Assembly: GCA_050693875.1 (NCBI GenBank)
Contig: JBOGWP010000180.1
Location: forward strand, 1 to 10,750
Reading direction: 5' to 3'
DNA length: 10,750 nt
Source: JBOGWP01 sp050693875
GTDB lineage: Bacteria > Actinomycetota > CADDZG01 > JAHWKV01 > JBOGWP01
The position numbers and the translations under genes are program-made. Shown in pieces: positions 1-5,933 of the stretch. Position 1 is the first letter of the stretch; every line of letters begins with the position of its first letter. A model generated the notes under the pieces. It searched no databases, had not been told where the DNA came from, and was given only the letters and a program-made list of their open reading frames with translations.

Positions 1-209
1 ATCCCGTACTTCTTGGCCGCGCTCAGCAATCGCTTGCGAGCACGCTCTCGGGCGCGGTCGTCTTCGAACTTGACCTGGTTGAAACGGGCGAAGGCGTTCC
101 GGACGTGGGCTTCGTCATGAATCGGCAGTCTTCGCCGCCCACGGGAGTCGATGTAGGCGAACGCGCTGTTCGGAAGGTCGCCTCGCTTCGCCGAGTCGAG
201 TCGGGCCAT
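1..209 (-). CDS. Small conserved-domain protein, N-terminal part (runs off window)
   Basis: Translating the minus strand from ATG at 209 gives 69 codons, open to the window edge, starting MARLDSAKRGDLPNSAFAYI. A segment around residues 28-45 reads LPIHDEAHVRNAFARFNQ and is followed by a basic helix ending AAKKYG. I recall this pattern from a short domain of unknown function (I believe DUF6582) found in small actinobacterial proteins and sometimes at the end of larger ones. Its role is not known. The gene is divergent from the reductase-like gene at 286, with 76 bases between the two starts that probably hold both promoters. The upstream ribosome-binding site is weak. The frame is judged real because the translation is coherent and matches the remembered motif; the full length and any fused domain lie outside the window. 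Confidence 0.7.
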   Translation of the reverse strand, partial: MARLDSAKRGDLPNSAFAYIDSRGRRRLPIHDEAHVRNAFARFNQVKFEDDRARERARKRLLSAAKKYG

Positions 210-285
210 GCATCGACGCCACCAACCCGCTCGGAGGCGGCAACCAGTTGCACATCGCTACTACCGTACGGCTCGGGAGGCAGTC

Positions 286-942
286 ATGTCCCAGGTCCGT
301 GTCCACAACTTCTCGATCTCCCTGGACGGGTTCGGGACCGGCGACGGCATCACGTTCGACGCCCCGTTCGGTCACGCCGGGGAACGCCTGCACGAGTGGA
401 TGTTCGCCACCCGGTTTTGGCGCTCGATGGTCGGCGAGGCCGGTGGCAGCGTGGGTGTCGACCACTCGTTCGCCGGCCGCCATGGCCTCGGCTTTGGTGC
501 CGAGATCATGGGCCGGGGCAAGTTCGGCGCGCAGACCGGCCCGTGGACCGATGTCGGTACTGACGACGAGTGGCGTGGCTGGTGGGGTCCGAACCCGCCG
601 TTCCACACGCCGGTGTTCGTGCTCACGCACCACCCGCGCCCGTCGATCGAGATGGAAGGCGGCACCGTGTTCCACTTCGTCGACGCCGACCCGCAGGAGG
701 CGCTCGACCTCGCCCGGAAGGCAGCCGGCGACCTCGACGTGCGCATCGGCGGTGGCCCTACCGTCATCCGCGACTTCCTCGCCGCCGACCTCATCGACAC
801 GCTCCACGTCGTGCAGGTGCCGATCCTGCTGGGCCGCGGCGTTCGCCTCTGGGACGGCGTCGAGGGCGTCGAGGAGCGCTACGACATCGAGGCGGTTTCG
901 TCACCGAGCGGTGTCACCCACCTGACCTTCACACGTCGATGA
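286..942 (+). CDS. Dihydrofolate reductase / RibD C-terminal family protein
   Basis: A 218-residue protein of the RibD C-terminal (dihydrofolate-reductase-like) fold, an NADPH-binding family whose small stand-alone members are mostly of unassigned substrate. Visible hallmarks are the N-terminal strand and turn SLDGF (residues 12-16), the glycine-rich nucleotide-binding segment IGGGPT near residues 154-159, and the following LIDTLHVVQVPILLGRG, typical of the family's last strands. The length is normal for the family. The ATG at 286 is chosen over an in-frame upstream start because GGGAGG lies five bases before it and the family consensus starts here. It is a single gene, divergent from the minus-strand gene at 209. 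The family is confident; the physiological reaction is not assigned. Confidence 0.9.
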   Translation: MSQVRVHNFSISLDGFGTGDGITFDAPFGHAGERLHEWMFATRFWRSMVGEAGGSVGVDHSFAGRHGLGFGAEIMGRGKFGAQTGPWTDVGTDDEWRGWWGPNPPFHTPVFVLTHHPRPSIEMEGGTVFHFVDADPQEALDLARKAAGDLDVRIGGGPTVIRDFLAADLIDTLHVVQVPILLGRGVRLWDGVEGVEERYDIEAVSSPSGVTHLTFTRR

Positions 943-1289
943 CCAATCCTGCGGCCGTCGGGGGAGGTTGCTCGCAACCGGCGTGCCATCGGGCAACATC
1001 GGAGGACGTCGTCATAGCGGGTCGATTTGCTCCCCGGTACGGGCTGGAAAGGCAAGGGGCCGCCTCCGGCCGCGGTCCTCAATTTCGGCCCGCCTCTCCT
1101 CGCTCGGCGAGCCGAGCCTCCGGCGGCGTCGTTCAATGCCGGCAGGGCCTCGCTTTGCTCGGTGCCTGCCGGGCCCCGCTTGAGGTGCGCCCCTGGTGGG
1201 CTTTCGTCCCCAAACTTGACTCATTCGCACGAACTTCGGCACCTCAAGCTAGGGCACCTCAAGCTGGGCTACGAAGAAGCGGCCGAGCT
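943..1289. other. Hairpin-rich non-coding block with a 15-base tandem repeat
   Basis: No credible gene is seen in this 347-base gap on either strand. It holds GC-rich inverted repeats: GGTTGC/GCAACC at 966-979, GCTCGGC/GCCGAGC at 1102-1117, and CCGGCAGG (1139-1146) paired with CCTGCCGG (1165-1172) across an 18-base loop. A 15-base unit starting GGCACCTCAAGCT occurs twice in tandem (1238 and 1253) just before the globin start. None of the hairpins has a following T run, so terminator function is not evident. It may be a dispersed intergenic repeat, a structured leader or a degenerate element. Confidence 0.45.
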
Positions 1290-1745
1290 GTGAGCGCTTT
1301 GCGATCCTCCATATTCGAGTTCGCCGGCGGAAAGCCGGCGTTCTCGAGGCTTGCCGCCGCGCACCACCGCCGGTGTCTCGAGGACCCGGTGCTGAGCCAT
1401 CCCTTCTCCCACCCCGGCAACCCGGACCATGTCGAGAGGCTGGCCGACTACTGGGCGGAATACTTCGGAGGGCCGGCACGCTACTCGGAGTTCTTCGGAG
1501 GCGAGTCGGCGATGCTCGGCATTCACGCCGGGCAGGGGGCCGACGAAGACCTGGGAAATCGCTTCGTCGCCTGCTTCGTGCAGGCGGCCGACGATGCGGG
1601 CCTTCCCGATGACCCGGAGTTCCGTGCCGGTCTCCGTGCGTACATGGAGTGGGCGGTCGGGGAGATCCTCAGCTACTCGCAGCCGGGGGCGCAGGTGGCC
1701 GCCGGACTGCCGCTGCCCCGCTGGGGCTGGCACGGTCTCGAGTAA
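1290..1745 (+). CDS. Truncated hemoglobin, group II-like globin
   Basis: A 151-residue single-domain globin with the short 2-on-2 architecture of group II truncated hemoglobins, heme proteins that bind oxygen or deal with reactive nitrogen and oxygen species. Seen in the translation: an early FEFAGGKPAFSRL segment (helices A/B), DPVLSHPF, then YWAEYFGGPARYSEF before the F-helix segment MLGIHAGQG, whose His79 is the likely proximal heme ligand. YMEWAVGE near the end carries the tryptophan usual at position G8 in this group. The GTG at 1290 is preferred because it gives a normal globin N-terminus; upstream translation in this frame is low-complexity and not globin-like. No strong ribosome-binding site is visible. 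The SURF1 gene follows 59 bases later on the same strand and may be cotranscribed. The family is clear; the subgroup is less so. Confidence 0.85.
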   Translation: MSALRSSIFEFAGGKPAFSRLAAAHHRRCLEDPVLSHPFSHPGNPDHVERLADYWAEYFGGPARYSEFFGGESAMLGIHAGQGADEDLGNRFVACFVQAADDAGLPDDPEFRAGLRAYMEWAVGEILSYSQPGAQVAAGLPLPRWGWHGLE

Positions 1746-1804
1746 CTGCCAAGGTTCTCCCGGCCGTCGGGCCCCCCGTCGAGGCCGTCGCCGCGAGCAC
1801 AGCC

Positions 1805-2602
1805 GTGAGTATCCTGCCCTCCGTGAAGCACAGCCTCCTCTCGCGGCGTTGGATCGCCGGACACATTCTGATCACCGCGGTCGTCGCCGCCTGCGTCTTG
1901 CTGGGCCTGTGGCAACTGCGGCGCTTGGGTGAGCGACGGGCCCTGAACGCCACCATCGTGGCCCACTCCAAACTCGCCCCCGCACCCTTCGATCAGCTCT
2001 CGTCCGCCACACCCTCGGCCCGCGAGGCCGATGCGCAGGCATTCCGGGTGGTGGACGCCGTTGGGACCTACGACCGTGCGCGTGAGGTGGCGACCTCGCC
2101 GAGGTCGCAACCAGCCGGCCCGGGCCCCCACGTCCTTACGCCGCTCGTGACGAGGAAGGGTCTTGCGCTGCTCGTCGACCGAGGATCCGTTCCCCTGGAC
2201 GCGCCGCGCGACGCCGGCAAGGCTCCGGCGGGGGAGGTTCGGGTGAGGGGACTGCTCCTCACCGCTGAGCGGCCGTCCCGCTTCGGGGGAGGCTCCACCT
2301 GGCGCGCCGGGACGCCCCTGCGCCGCATCGATCCGGCCCTGGTGCGCCCCGCGCTTGCGTACCCTGTGTACCCGCTCTTCCTGCGACTCGAGACGCAGGA
2401 CCCGTCCCAACCGGGGGGGCTCCCGGCGGTTCCTCCCCGACCGGCGCTCGACGAGGGTCCGCACTTCTCCTATGCGGTCCAGTGGTTCCTCTTCGCCAGC
2501 GTGGCCCTGGTGGGGTATGCAGTGATCCTGAGGAAGGAGTTGCGGCGAGCGGCTCAGGACGGATCCGACTGGGCTGAGGGTAGTGCCCCCGGTGGGATTT
2601 GA
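1805..2602 (+). CDS. SURF1 family cytochrome c oxidase assembly protein
   Basis: A 265-residue membrane protein of the SURF1/Shy1 family, which helps assemble heme-copper cytochrome c oxidase. The family layout is complete: an N-terminal transmembrane helix at about residues 17-38 ending LLGLWQLRRL, a long extracytoplasmic domain with segments such as LTPLVTRKGLALLVDRGSVP and VRVRGLLL, and a second transmembrane helix at about 224-242 preceded by HFSYAVQWFLFA, a SURF1 signature. GTG at 1805 is taken as the start; an in-frame GTG at 1823 would shorten it by six residues and neither has a strong ribosome-binding site. The last 19 bases, including the stop, lie inside the antisense tRNA gene at 2584-2657. 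Cytochrome oxidase genes are not in the window. Confidence 0.92.
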   Translation: MSILPSVKHSLLSRRWIAGHILITAVVAACVLLGLWQLRRLGERRALNATIVAHSKLAPAPFDQLSSATPSAREADAQAFRVVDAVGTYDRAREVATSPRSQPAGPGPHVLTPLVTRKGLALLVDRGSVPLDAPRDAGKAPAGEVRVRGLLLTAERPSRFGGGSTWRAGTPLRRIDPALVRPALAYPVYPLFLRLETQDPSQPGGLPAVPPRPALDEGPHFSYAVQWFLFASVALVGYAVILRKELRRAAQDGSDWAEGSAPGGI

Positions 2603-2657
2603 ACCCACACTGGGAGGAGTTTAAGTCCTCTCTCTCTGCCGGTTGGAGTACGGGGGC
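2584..2657 (-). tRNA. tRNA with UAA anticodon (leucine) but short class I variable loop
   Basis: A full cloverleaf can be drawn by eye on the minus strand. The acceptor stem GCCCCCG/CGGGGGC (2651-2657 with 2585-2591) is perfect. The D stem CTC/GAG closes a loop with GG. The anticodon stem GAGGA/TCCTC closes the loop CTTAAAC with anticodon TAA (2621-2623). The T stem GTGGG/CCCAC closes the loop TTCAAAT. The discriminator is A (2584) and CCA is not encoded. The anticodon reads UUA, a leucine codon, but only five bases (2609-2613) separate the anticodon and T stems, so there is no long variable arm as in normal bacterial tRNA-Leu. Charging identity is therefore uncertain. The 3' end overlaps the end of SURF1 on the other strand. 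Confidence 0.85.
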
Positions 2658-2663
2658 CCCTGG

Positions 2664-2669
2664 ATTGTA
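2664..2669 (-). promoter_or_regulatory. Candidate -10 box of the tRNA promoter
   Basis: On the minus strand TACAAT lies six bases before the first base of the tRNA. This matches a sigma-70 type -10 hexamer and would put initiation almost at the mature 5' end. No convincing -35 hexamer is seen at the expected distance; a G-rich tract lies there instead. Confidence 0.4.
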
Positions 2670-2678
2670 CGCATGGCC

Positions 2679-3126
2679 TCACCGCCCCCCCGTCCCGCTC
2701 GGCTTCCGCTGGGGACGGCGCCATCGCACGCCTCGGAACCGGGTGAAGTCGGTGTCGTGAGTGACGATCGTGGCGTTGTACTCGAGGGCAAGCGCAGCCA
2801 GATGGGCATCGCCGGCGAGGTCCAGTCCCCGTCTCGAGAAGCAGCGCCGACAAGAGCTCGAGGTGGCGAGGCGTTGGCTCGACGATGACGCGGCTCGGCT
2901 GCTCGGTCCAATCTCGGACGACGGCGAACGCTTCGTGCACGGGCAGCGGATTCGGGAACAGACCAACCTTTGTCGAGAGGCGGATGAACGCCAGGAGCGC
3001 AGTCCACGCGAAGCCAACCGCCTCCAGACCGCCCAGCGCAGCGTCCAGCCATTCCCGTACCTCCTCGTGTTTGGCGTCGGCTTCGTTGACTGCGTACAAG
3101 AGGACGTTGGCGTCGACGAGGTTCAC
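2679..3126 (-). pseudogene. vapC: PIN-domain toxin (VapC type), frameshifted
   Basis: Minus-strand PIN-domain ribonuclease of the VapC toxin type, split by a frameshift. The 5' frame starts at GTG (3126) and reads VNLVDANVLLYAVN, with the first PIN aspartate in LVDANV, and runs to LLLETGTG. The 3' part continues one base out of frame: LDLAGDAHLAALALEYN, then ATIVTHDTDFTRF, with the later PIN acidic residues in GDAHL and DTDF. Removing one base from the run CCCC at 2827-2830 would rejoin them as ETGLDLAGDAH. The frame ends at 2679, just before the tRNA promoter. The GTG start overlaps the antitoxin stop (GTGA), the usual arrangement of such modules. As written, the toxin would lose its C-terminal catalytic part, so it is probably inactive unless the extra base is a sequencing error. 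Confidence 0.8.
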
Positions 3127-3377
3127 TTGCCGGCGCGAGCCTTCCGGAGCAGCTCTTCGTCTTCCAGCTCTGCCGCAAGCTGTAGCGCCCGGTCGAGCTT
3201 CACGACGGGCACGCCGAGGTTCGCCGTCTTCGTCCGGAATCGGACCTTGCCGGGTACGCCGGCCAGCGCCTCGCGGATGGCGTCATTGAGGGTCTGCTTG
3301 AACGACGTACCCCGCTCCCGCATGCGCCTGCGGATGAGCACCTCCGTGTCGGAATCCAGCGTGACCGTCGTACGAAT
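3123..3377 (-). CDS. vapB: Ribbon-helix-helix antitoxin (VapB type) with apparent ATT start
   Basis: Antitoxin partner of the PIN toxin: 84 residues with an N-terminal ribbon-helix-helix DNA-binding fold (RTTVTLDSDTEVLIRRRMRE, then SFKQTLNDAIREAL) and an acidic-basic tail that would wrap the toxin (ALQLAAELEDEELLRKARAGK, second half). The family normally starts Met-Arg-Thr-Thr-Val-Thr-Leu. Here the codon before RTTVTLD is ATT (3375-3377), a TAG lies two further sense codons upstream, and AGGA sits seven bases before ATT, so ATT appears to be the initiator. The next standard start, GTG at 3341, would cut off the DNA-binding beta strand. The stop overlaps the toxin start by GTGA. VapB antitoxins usually repress their own operon; no operator was identified. 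The family is fairly sure; the start is inferred. Confidence 0.75.
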   Translation of the reverse strand: MRTTVTLDSDTEVLIRRRMRERGTSFKQTLNDAIREALAGVPGKVRFRTKTANLGVPVVKLDRALQLAAELEDEELLRKARAGK

Positions 3378-3789
3378 GGGAGCATCCTAGCGTCAGTCTT
3401 TGCGACAGCATGATGTCTCCCCTCTCGTTCGAAATCGACCCAAAGGCCAGCTCGGGCAGGCGGTCGGCAAAGATGGATGGGCAGCCGGGCCAGGATGTCG
3501 ACGACGTGGGCCACCCGGGGCGCCTCACCCGGGGCAGCTGCGGGCGATCTTCGGGAGTCTCCAGCTGACGGCCACGTAGCTGCCGCACACCCACGAGGTC
3601 GACGTCGAGATCGTCTTGCGAGACGAGGGGACAGGGACCCCGGGCCCGGATGCTGCTCAGGCCTGGTCCGTGCCCCCGGTCGGAGCCGGGGCAGACCTCA
3701 GCGTTTCGGTGGGGCTCTCAGGCCGAATCAGCCTCCCAACTCAATCTGCTCTCTGGCTCTCGGACGAACTAATCAAGTAAGCTTCGAAT
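3378..3789. other. Unexplained stretch, possible transposase scrap
   Basis: No complete gene is recognised in these 412 bases. On the minus strand near 3430-3510 two frames join into a phrase (VVDILARLPIH in one, ADRLPELAF in the next) that faintly recalls the C-terminal end of IS66-type transposases; this is weak. A direct repeat CACCCGGGGC occurs at 3512 and 3526. On the plus strand a frame with GC-rich third positions runs up to 3780 (described separately). It may be eroded mobile-element or gene debris between the toxin-antitoxin pair and the lower-GC module. Confidence 0.3.
3580..3780 (+). CDS. Possible short ORF or gene remnant ahead of the STAS-GHKL gene
   Basis: The frame is open from just after a TAG at 3577 to a TAA at 3778-3780. 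It reads like a real peptide (THEVDVEIVLRDEGTGTPGP near the start, ALWLSDELIK at the end), and its third codon positions are mostly G or C. No ATG is present; TTG at 3616 is the only plausible start and lacks a ribosome-binding site. Translation before the TAG in the same frame (GQLRAIFGSLQLTAT) also looks protein-like, so this could be the end of a gene broken by a stop. It shares the frame of the next gene, which begins nine bases after the TAA. No family is recognised. Confidence 0.2.
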   Translation: MPHTHEVDVEIVLRDEGTGTPGPDAAQAWSVPPVGAGADLSVSVGLSGRISLPTQSALWLSDELIK

Positions 3790-4641
3790 GTGCGACTGAC
3801 CCCCCCTACCCACTTCAAGCACGCTGCGGAGGTGCGCGGAGCCCACCAAGATCCCAGAAGAATTCCCTTCATTGAAAATCTCCTGGAAATCGACCTTCGA
3901 GGCTGTGAATTCATCAGACCGGCAGCGGTACTTTGGTGTCTTATCTATCCTCTGCTTGCCCGAGCTCGCGGCAGCACCTGCCGGGTGCTCGTTCCTGAAA
4001 GCATGGGCGTAACGCTCTATCTCAAGTCGCTGGGGTTCTTTCAAATCCTCCATGACGATCACATCGAAGCAGATGATCGAGACATTAGAGTTCGTCACGA
4101 CTCCAGGGTTGTATTGCCGATCACAAAATTTTCAACACAGAACGAGGTCGATGAGATCGGCAATCAAGTTGCAAGTAGCTTGTCGGATTCGCGGATGGGC
4201 GCTGCAAACCTTTACTCAGCCGTAAGCGAGATATTCTCCGAGATAGCACTCAACGCGGCGGAACACGCAGAGTCTGGCATTGGCGCTCTGGGATTCATTC
4301 AGTTCTACGAGTTCCAGGAAGGTCATCGATTCATCTGCGCAGTAGCCGACGGAGGCATCGGGATCAAGCGATCACTCGAAAAGAATCCGGTCTACGCCAA
4401 CAGTTTTTTCTACGACCATGACGCGATCGAGCGGGCTATTGAGGAGCGCGTTAGCGGCACCGGACTTAGCACAAGGGGCATTGGCCTTCACGGGGTCTCA
4501 GAGGATATGAAGTTGCCCGGTAGAAACCTCATCATCCACTCCGGTAAGGGCTCCCTAAAGATCGAGGGCGGGATCCAGCGTAGGGCCAGAAGGGTGAACC
4601 TCTTCCCGGGTACTCTCGTTTACGCATCGATACCCACCTAG
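3790..4641 (+). CDS. STAS-like / GHKL ATPase fusion protein
   Basis: A 283-residue protein with two parts. Residues about 30-87 resemble a STAS-like (anti-sigma-antagonist type) fold: EIDLRGCEFIRPAAVLWCLI, then CRVLVPES and YLKSLGFFQIL. Residues about 135-283 are a GHKL (histidine-kinase-like) ATPase: the N-box SEIALNAAEHA with Glu151 and Asn155, the G1 box VADGGIGI with Asp187, and the G2 motif RGIGL at 229-233. There is no phosphoacceptor histidine domain, so it resembles anti-sigma-type kinases or stand-alone ATPases more than sensor kinases. GTG at 3790 is the first start after an in-frame TAA and has a poor ribosome-binding site. The gene has clearly lower GC than its neighbours and ends exactly where the DUF4325-type gene begins. 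A partner-switching or sensing role is plausible; the function is not known. Confidence 0.8.
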   Translation: MRLTPPTHFKHAAEVRGAHQDPRRIPFIENLLEIDLRGCEFIRPAAVLWCLIYPLLARARGSTCRVLVPESMGVTLYLKSLGFFQILHDDHIEADDRDIRVRHDSRVVLPITKFSTQNEVDEIGNQVASSLSDSRMGAANLYSAVSEIFSEIALNAAEHAESGIGALGFIQFYEFQEGHRFICAVADGGIGIKRSLEKNPVYANSFFYDHDAIERAIEERVSGTGLSTRGIGLHGVSEDMKLPGRNLIIHSGKGSLKIEGGIQRRARRVNLFPGTLVYASIPT

Positions 4642-4983
4642 ATGAAGACCATGAGGATTCACGACTTTCTGAACAAACAAATCTTAGTCACACGCGACTC
4701 AGCGCAACAGCTTAGACCATTGGTTGAGCGTCAAATCGGTCCGGATGTTCAGGCACTTGGACTCGATTTTGTGGGAATCGAGGGACTCACCCCATCTTTC
4801 ATGGACGAGCTTCTCGGGGTAATCCTTGAGACTCTAGAGGGGCACAGGAATTTGGATTTTCAAATAATCGTGACCAATCCTCCTGCTCGGCTTTCGAGTA
4901 AGTTCACGGCCATCGGTCGCGGCCGCGGACTCTCGATTGAAGAAACAGAAAAGGACTCCTGGTCCATCCGAAGGGTGGCTTAA
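4642..4983 (+). CDS. STAS-like domain protein (DUF4325 type)
   Basis: A 113-residue protein whose core, LDFVGIEGLTPSFMDELLG (residues 41-59), matches the pattern of the DUF4325/STAS-like family. Ser52 sits where SpoIIAA-type antagonists carry their phosphorylated serine; phosphorylation here is inference. The ATG directly follows the TAG of the preceding ATPase gene (TAGATG) with no ribosome-binding site of its own, suggesting translational coupling; an in-frame ATG at 4651 is the alternative start. GC is lower than the surroundings, as in its partner. The gene order, GHKL ATPase then STAS-like protein, suggests a kinase-substrate or partner-switch pair. No membrane segment or signal peptide is seen. 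Confidence 0.75.
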   Translation: MKTMRIHDFLNKQILVTRDSAQQLRPLVERQIGPDVQALGLDFVGIEGLTPSFMDELLGVILETLEGHRNLDFQIIVTNPPARLSSKFTAIGRGRGLSIEETEKDSWSIRRVA

Positions 4984-5097
4984 TCGTCTCCTGATGCCCA
5001 GCAATCGACACCCGTGAGATAGGGCTATCCCCGAGGTTAGCTCAGAGGCTCTAGCTTGGTTAGCGCCGATTCTCACGCAGCGAGATCGACCCCACCT

Positions 5098-5726
5098 TCA
5101 GGCATATTCGAAGCGGAGCTGACGCCCGCCCCACCAAGGAACGGCGACCTGGGGGACGGCGGCTGAGCGCAGCACCGGGGAGTAGGTGCGCCGGTGGAGG
5201 CGGACGGTGATGGTGTCGCCCTGGTTGAGGATGAGCCCGCCGGTGTGGAGGAAGCGCCGTTGGAGGGTGTCGGGGGTGGCGGTGGCGTAGCCGGCGCCGA
5301 GGCGTCGGCGGAGCGAGGCGCAGACCGCTCCGGCGAGCACGGAGAGCACAACATCGAGGTCGACGTTGAGCGGGACCGCCGAGGCGAGGGCGTCGAGGTG
5401 GAAGGCCCGGATGGCCTCGGCGAGTCGTTGCTCGATCGTCATGCGGCGGGCATAGCGCTCGATGAGCTGCTTGGCGGTGGAGCGCATGTCGTTGGTGATC
5501 ACATGGTGGGGGTCTCGCGTCCCAGCCCGCGGATGACGAGCTGGCGGATCTCGCCGCCGTAGTCCTTGAGGGTGACGGTCTCGTCCACCACCCTGGGGCT
5601 TGCGGTAGTTGCCGTCGCGGTCGAGTGCCACCGTTTTCCACACCTTGGGGCCGAGCCGAGCTGACGCCAGCGCGCTGCGTCGAAGGTACCGACGATGCAG
5701 CGTTGGAGGGCAAGCACCAGCTTCGG
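5098..5726 (-). pseudogene. DDE transposase remnant, C-terminal part, frameshifted
   Basis: The minus strand carries the C-terminal part of a transposase. The largest intact piece, from about 5510 to the stop at 5098, includes STAKQLIERYARRMTIEQRL with the glutamate expected of a DDE catalytic domain, then LNVDLDVVLSVLAGAVCASL and the ending VPWWGGRQLRFEYA. Upstream, the matching text alternates between two frames: KVWKTVALDRDGNYRKPQ in one, VVDETVTLKDYGGEIRQLVI in the other, and FDAARWRQLG before that, implying at least three indels near 5650, 5592 and 5510. The N-terminal half is absent and no terminal inverted repeats were found. I recall this family from actinobacterial insertion sequences but cannot name the IS group. 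It is inactive as it stands. Confidence 0.75.
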
Positions 5727-5933
5727 GGTGGGAGGTGGGGTCCCTCCAGCACGGCCGAAGGAAGGGATCGACACGCTCATGTTCCAAGCGTACCTGCGGC
5801 GACGGTTGGGATTCCGGCATGGGCCGGTACTCACAAACGCGGACAACGGAGATCTGACCTTCCGGATCCTGATCGACCTCGTTGGTGGGCACCGCCAGCG
5901 CCATGGCTGTCGGGATGATCGATCCCGGGAGGG

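Noticed and set aside
570..1289. Upstream extension of the globin frame back to 570
   Set aside because: The extension overlaps the reductase gene out of frame and is Arg/Pro-rich. Only the part from GTG 1290 is globin.
1027..1293. Small plus-strand frame ending GTGA at the globin start
   Set aside because: It has a start-stop overlap with the globin, but the translation is dominated by the hairpins and the 15-base tandem repeat, with no recognisable domain.
1673..2608. Long minus-strand open frame (311 codons) opposite SURF1
   Set aside because: Low-complexity translation directly antisense to a confidently identified SURF1 gene.
2815..2840. Programmed frameshifting in the toxin gene
   Set aside because: No slippery heptamer or obvious downstream structure. 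VapC toxins are not known to use recoding; a simple indel in a C run is simpler.
5035..5066. tRNA-like D-arm text (TTAGCTCAGAGG, then GGTTAGCGCC) after the DUF4325-type gene
   Set aside because: No anticodon arm, T arm or pairing acceptor stem follows, so it is not a tRNA. A scrap of an attachment site cannot be shown.
5727..5933. Open minus-strand text between the transposase and dynamin remnants (SIIPTAMALAVPTNEVDQDP)
   Set aside because: Reads smoothly for about 50 residues but matches no family I know and has no start or stop structure of its own.
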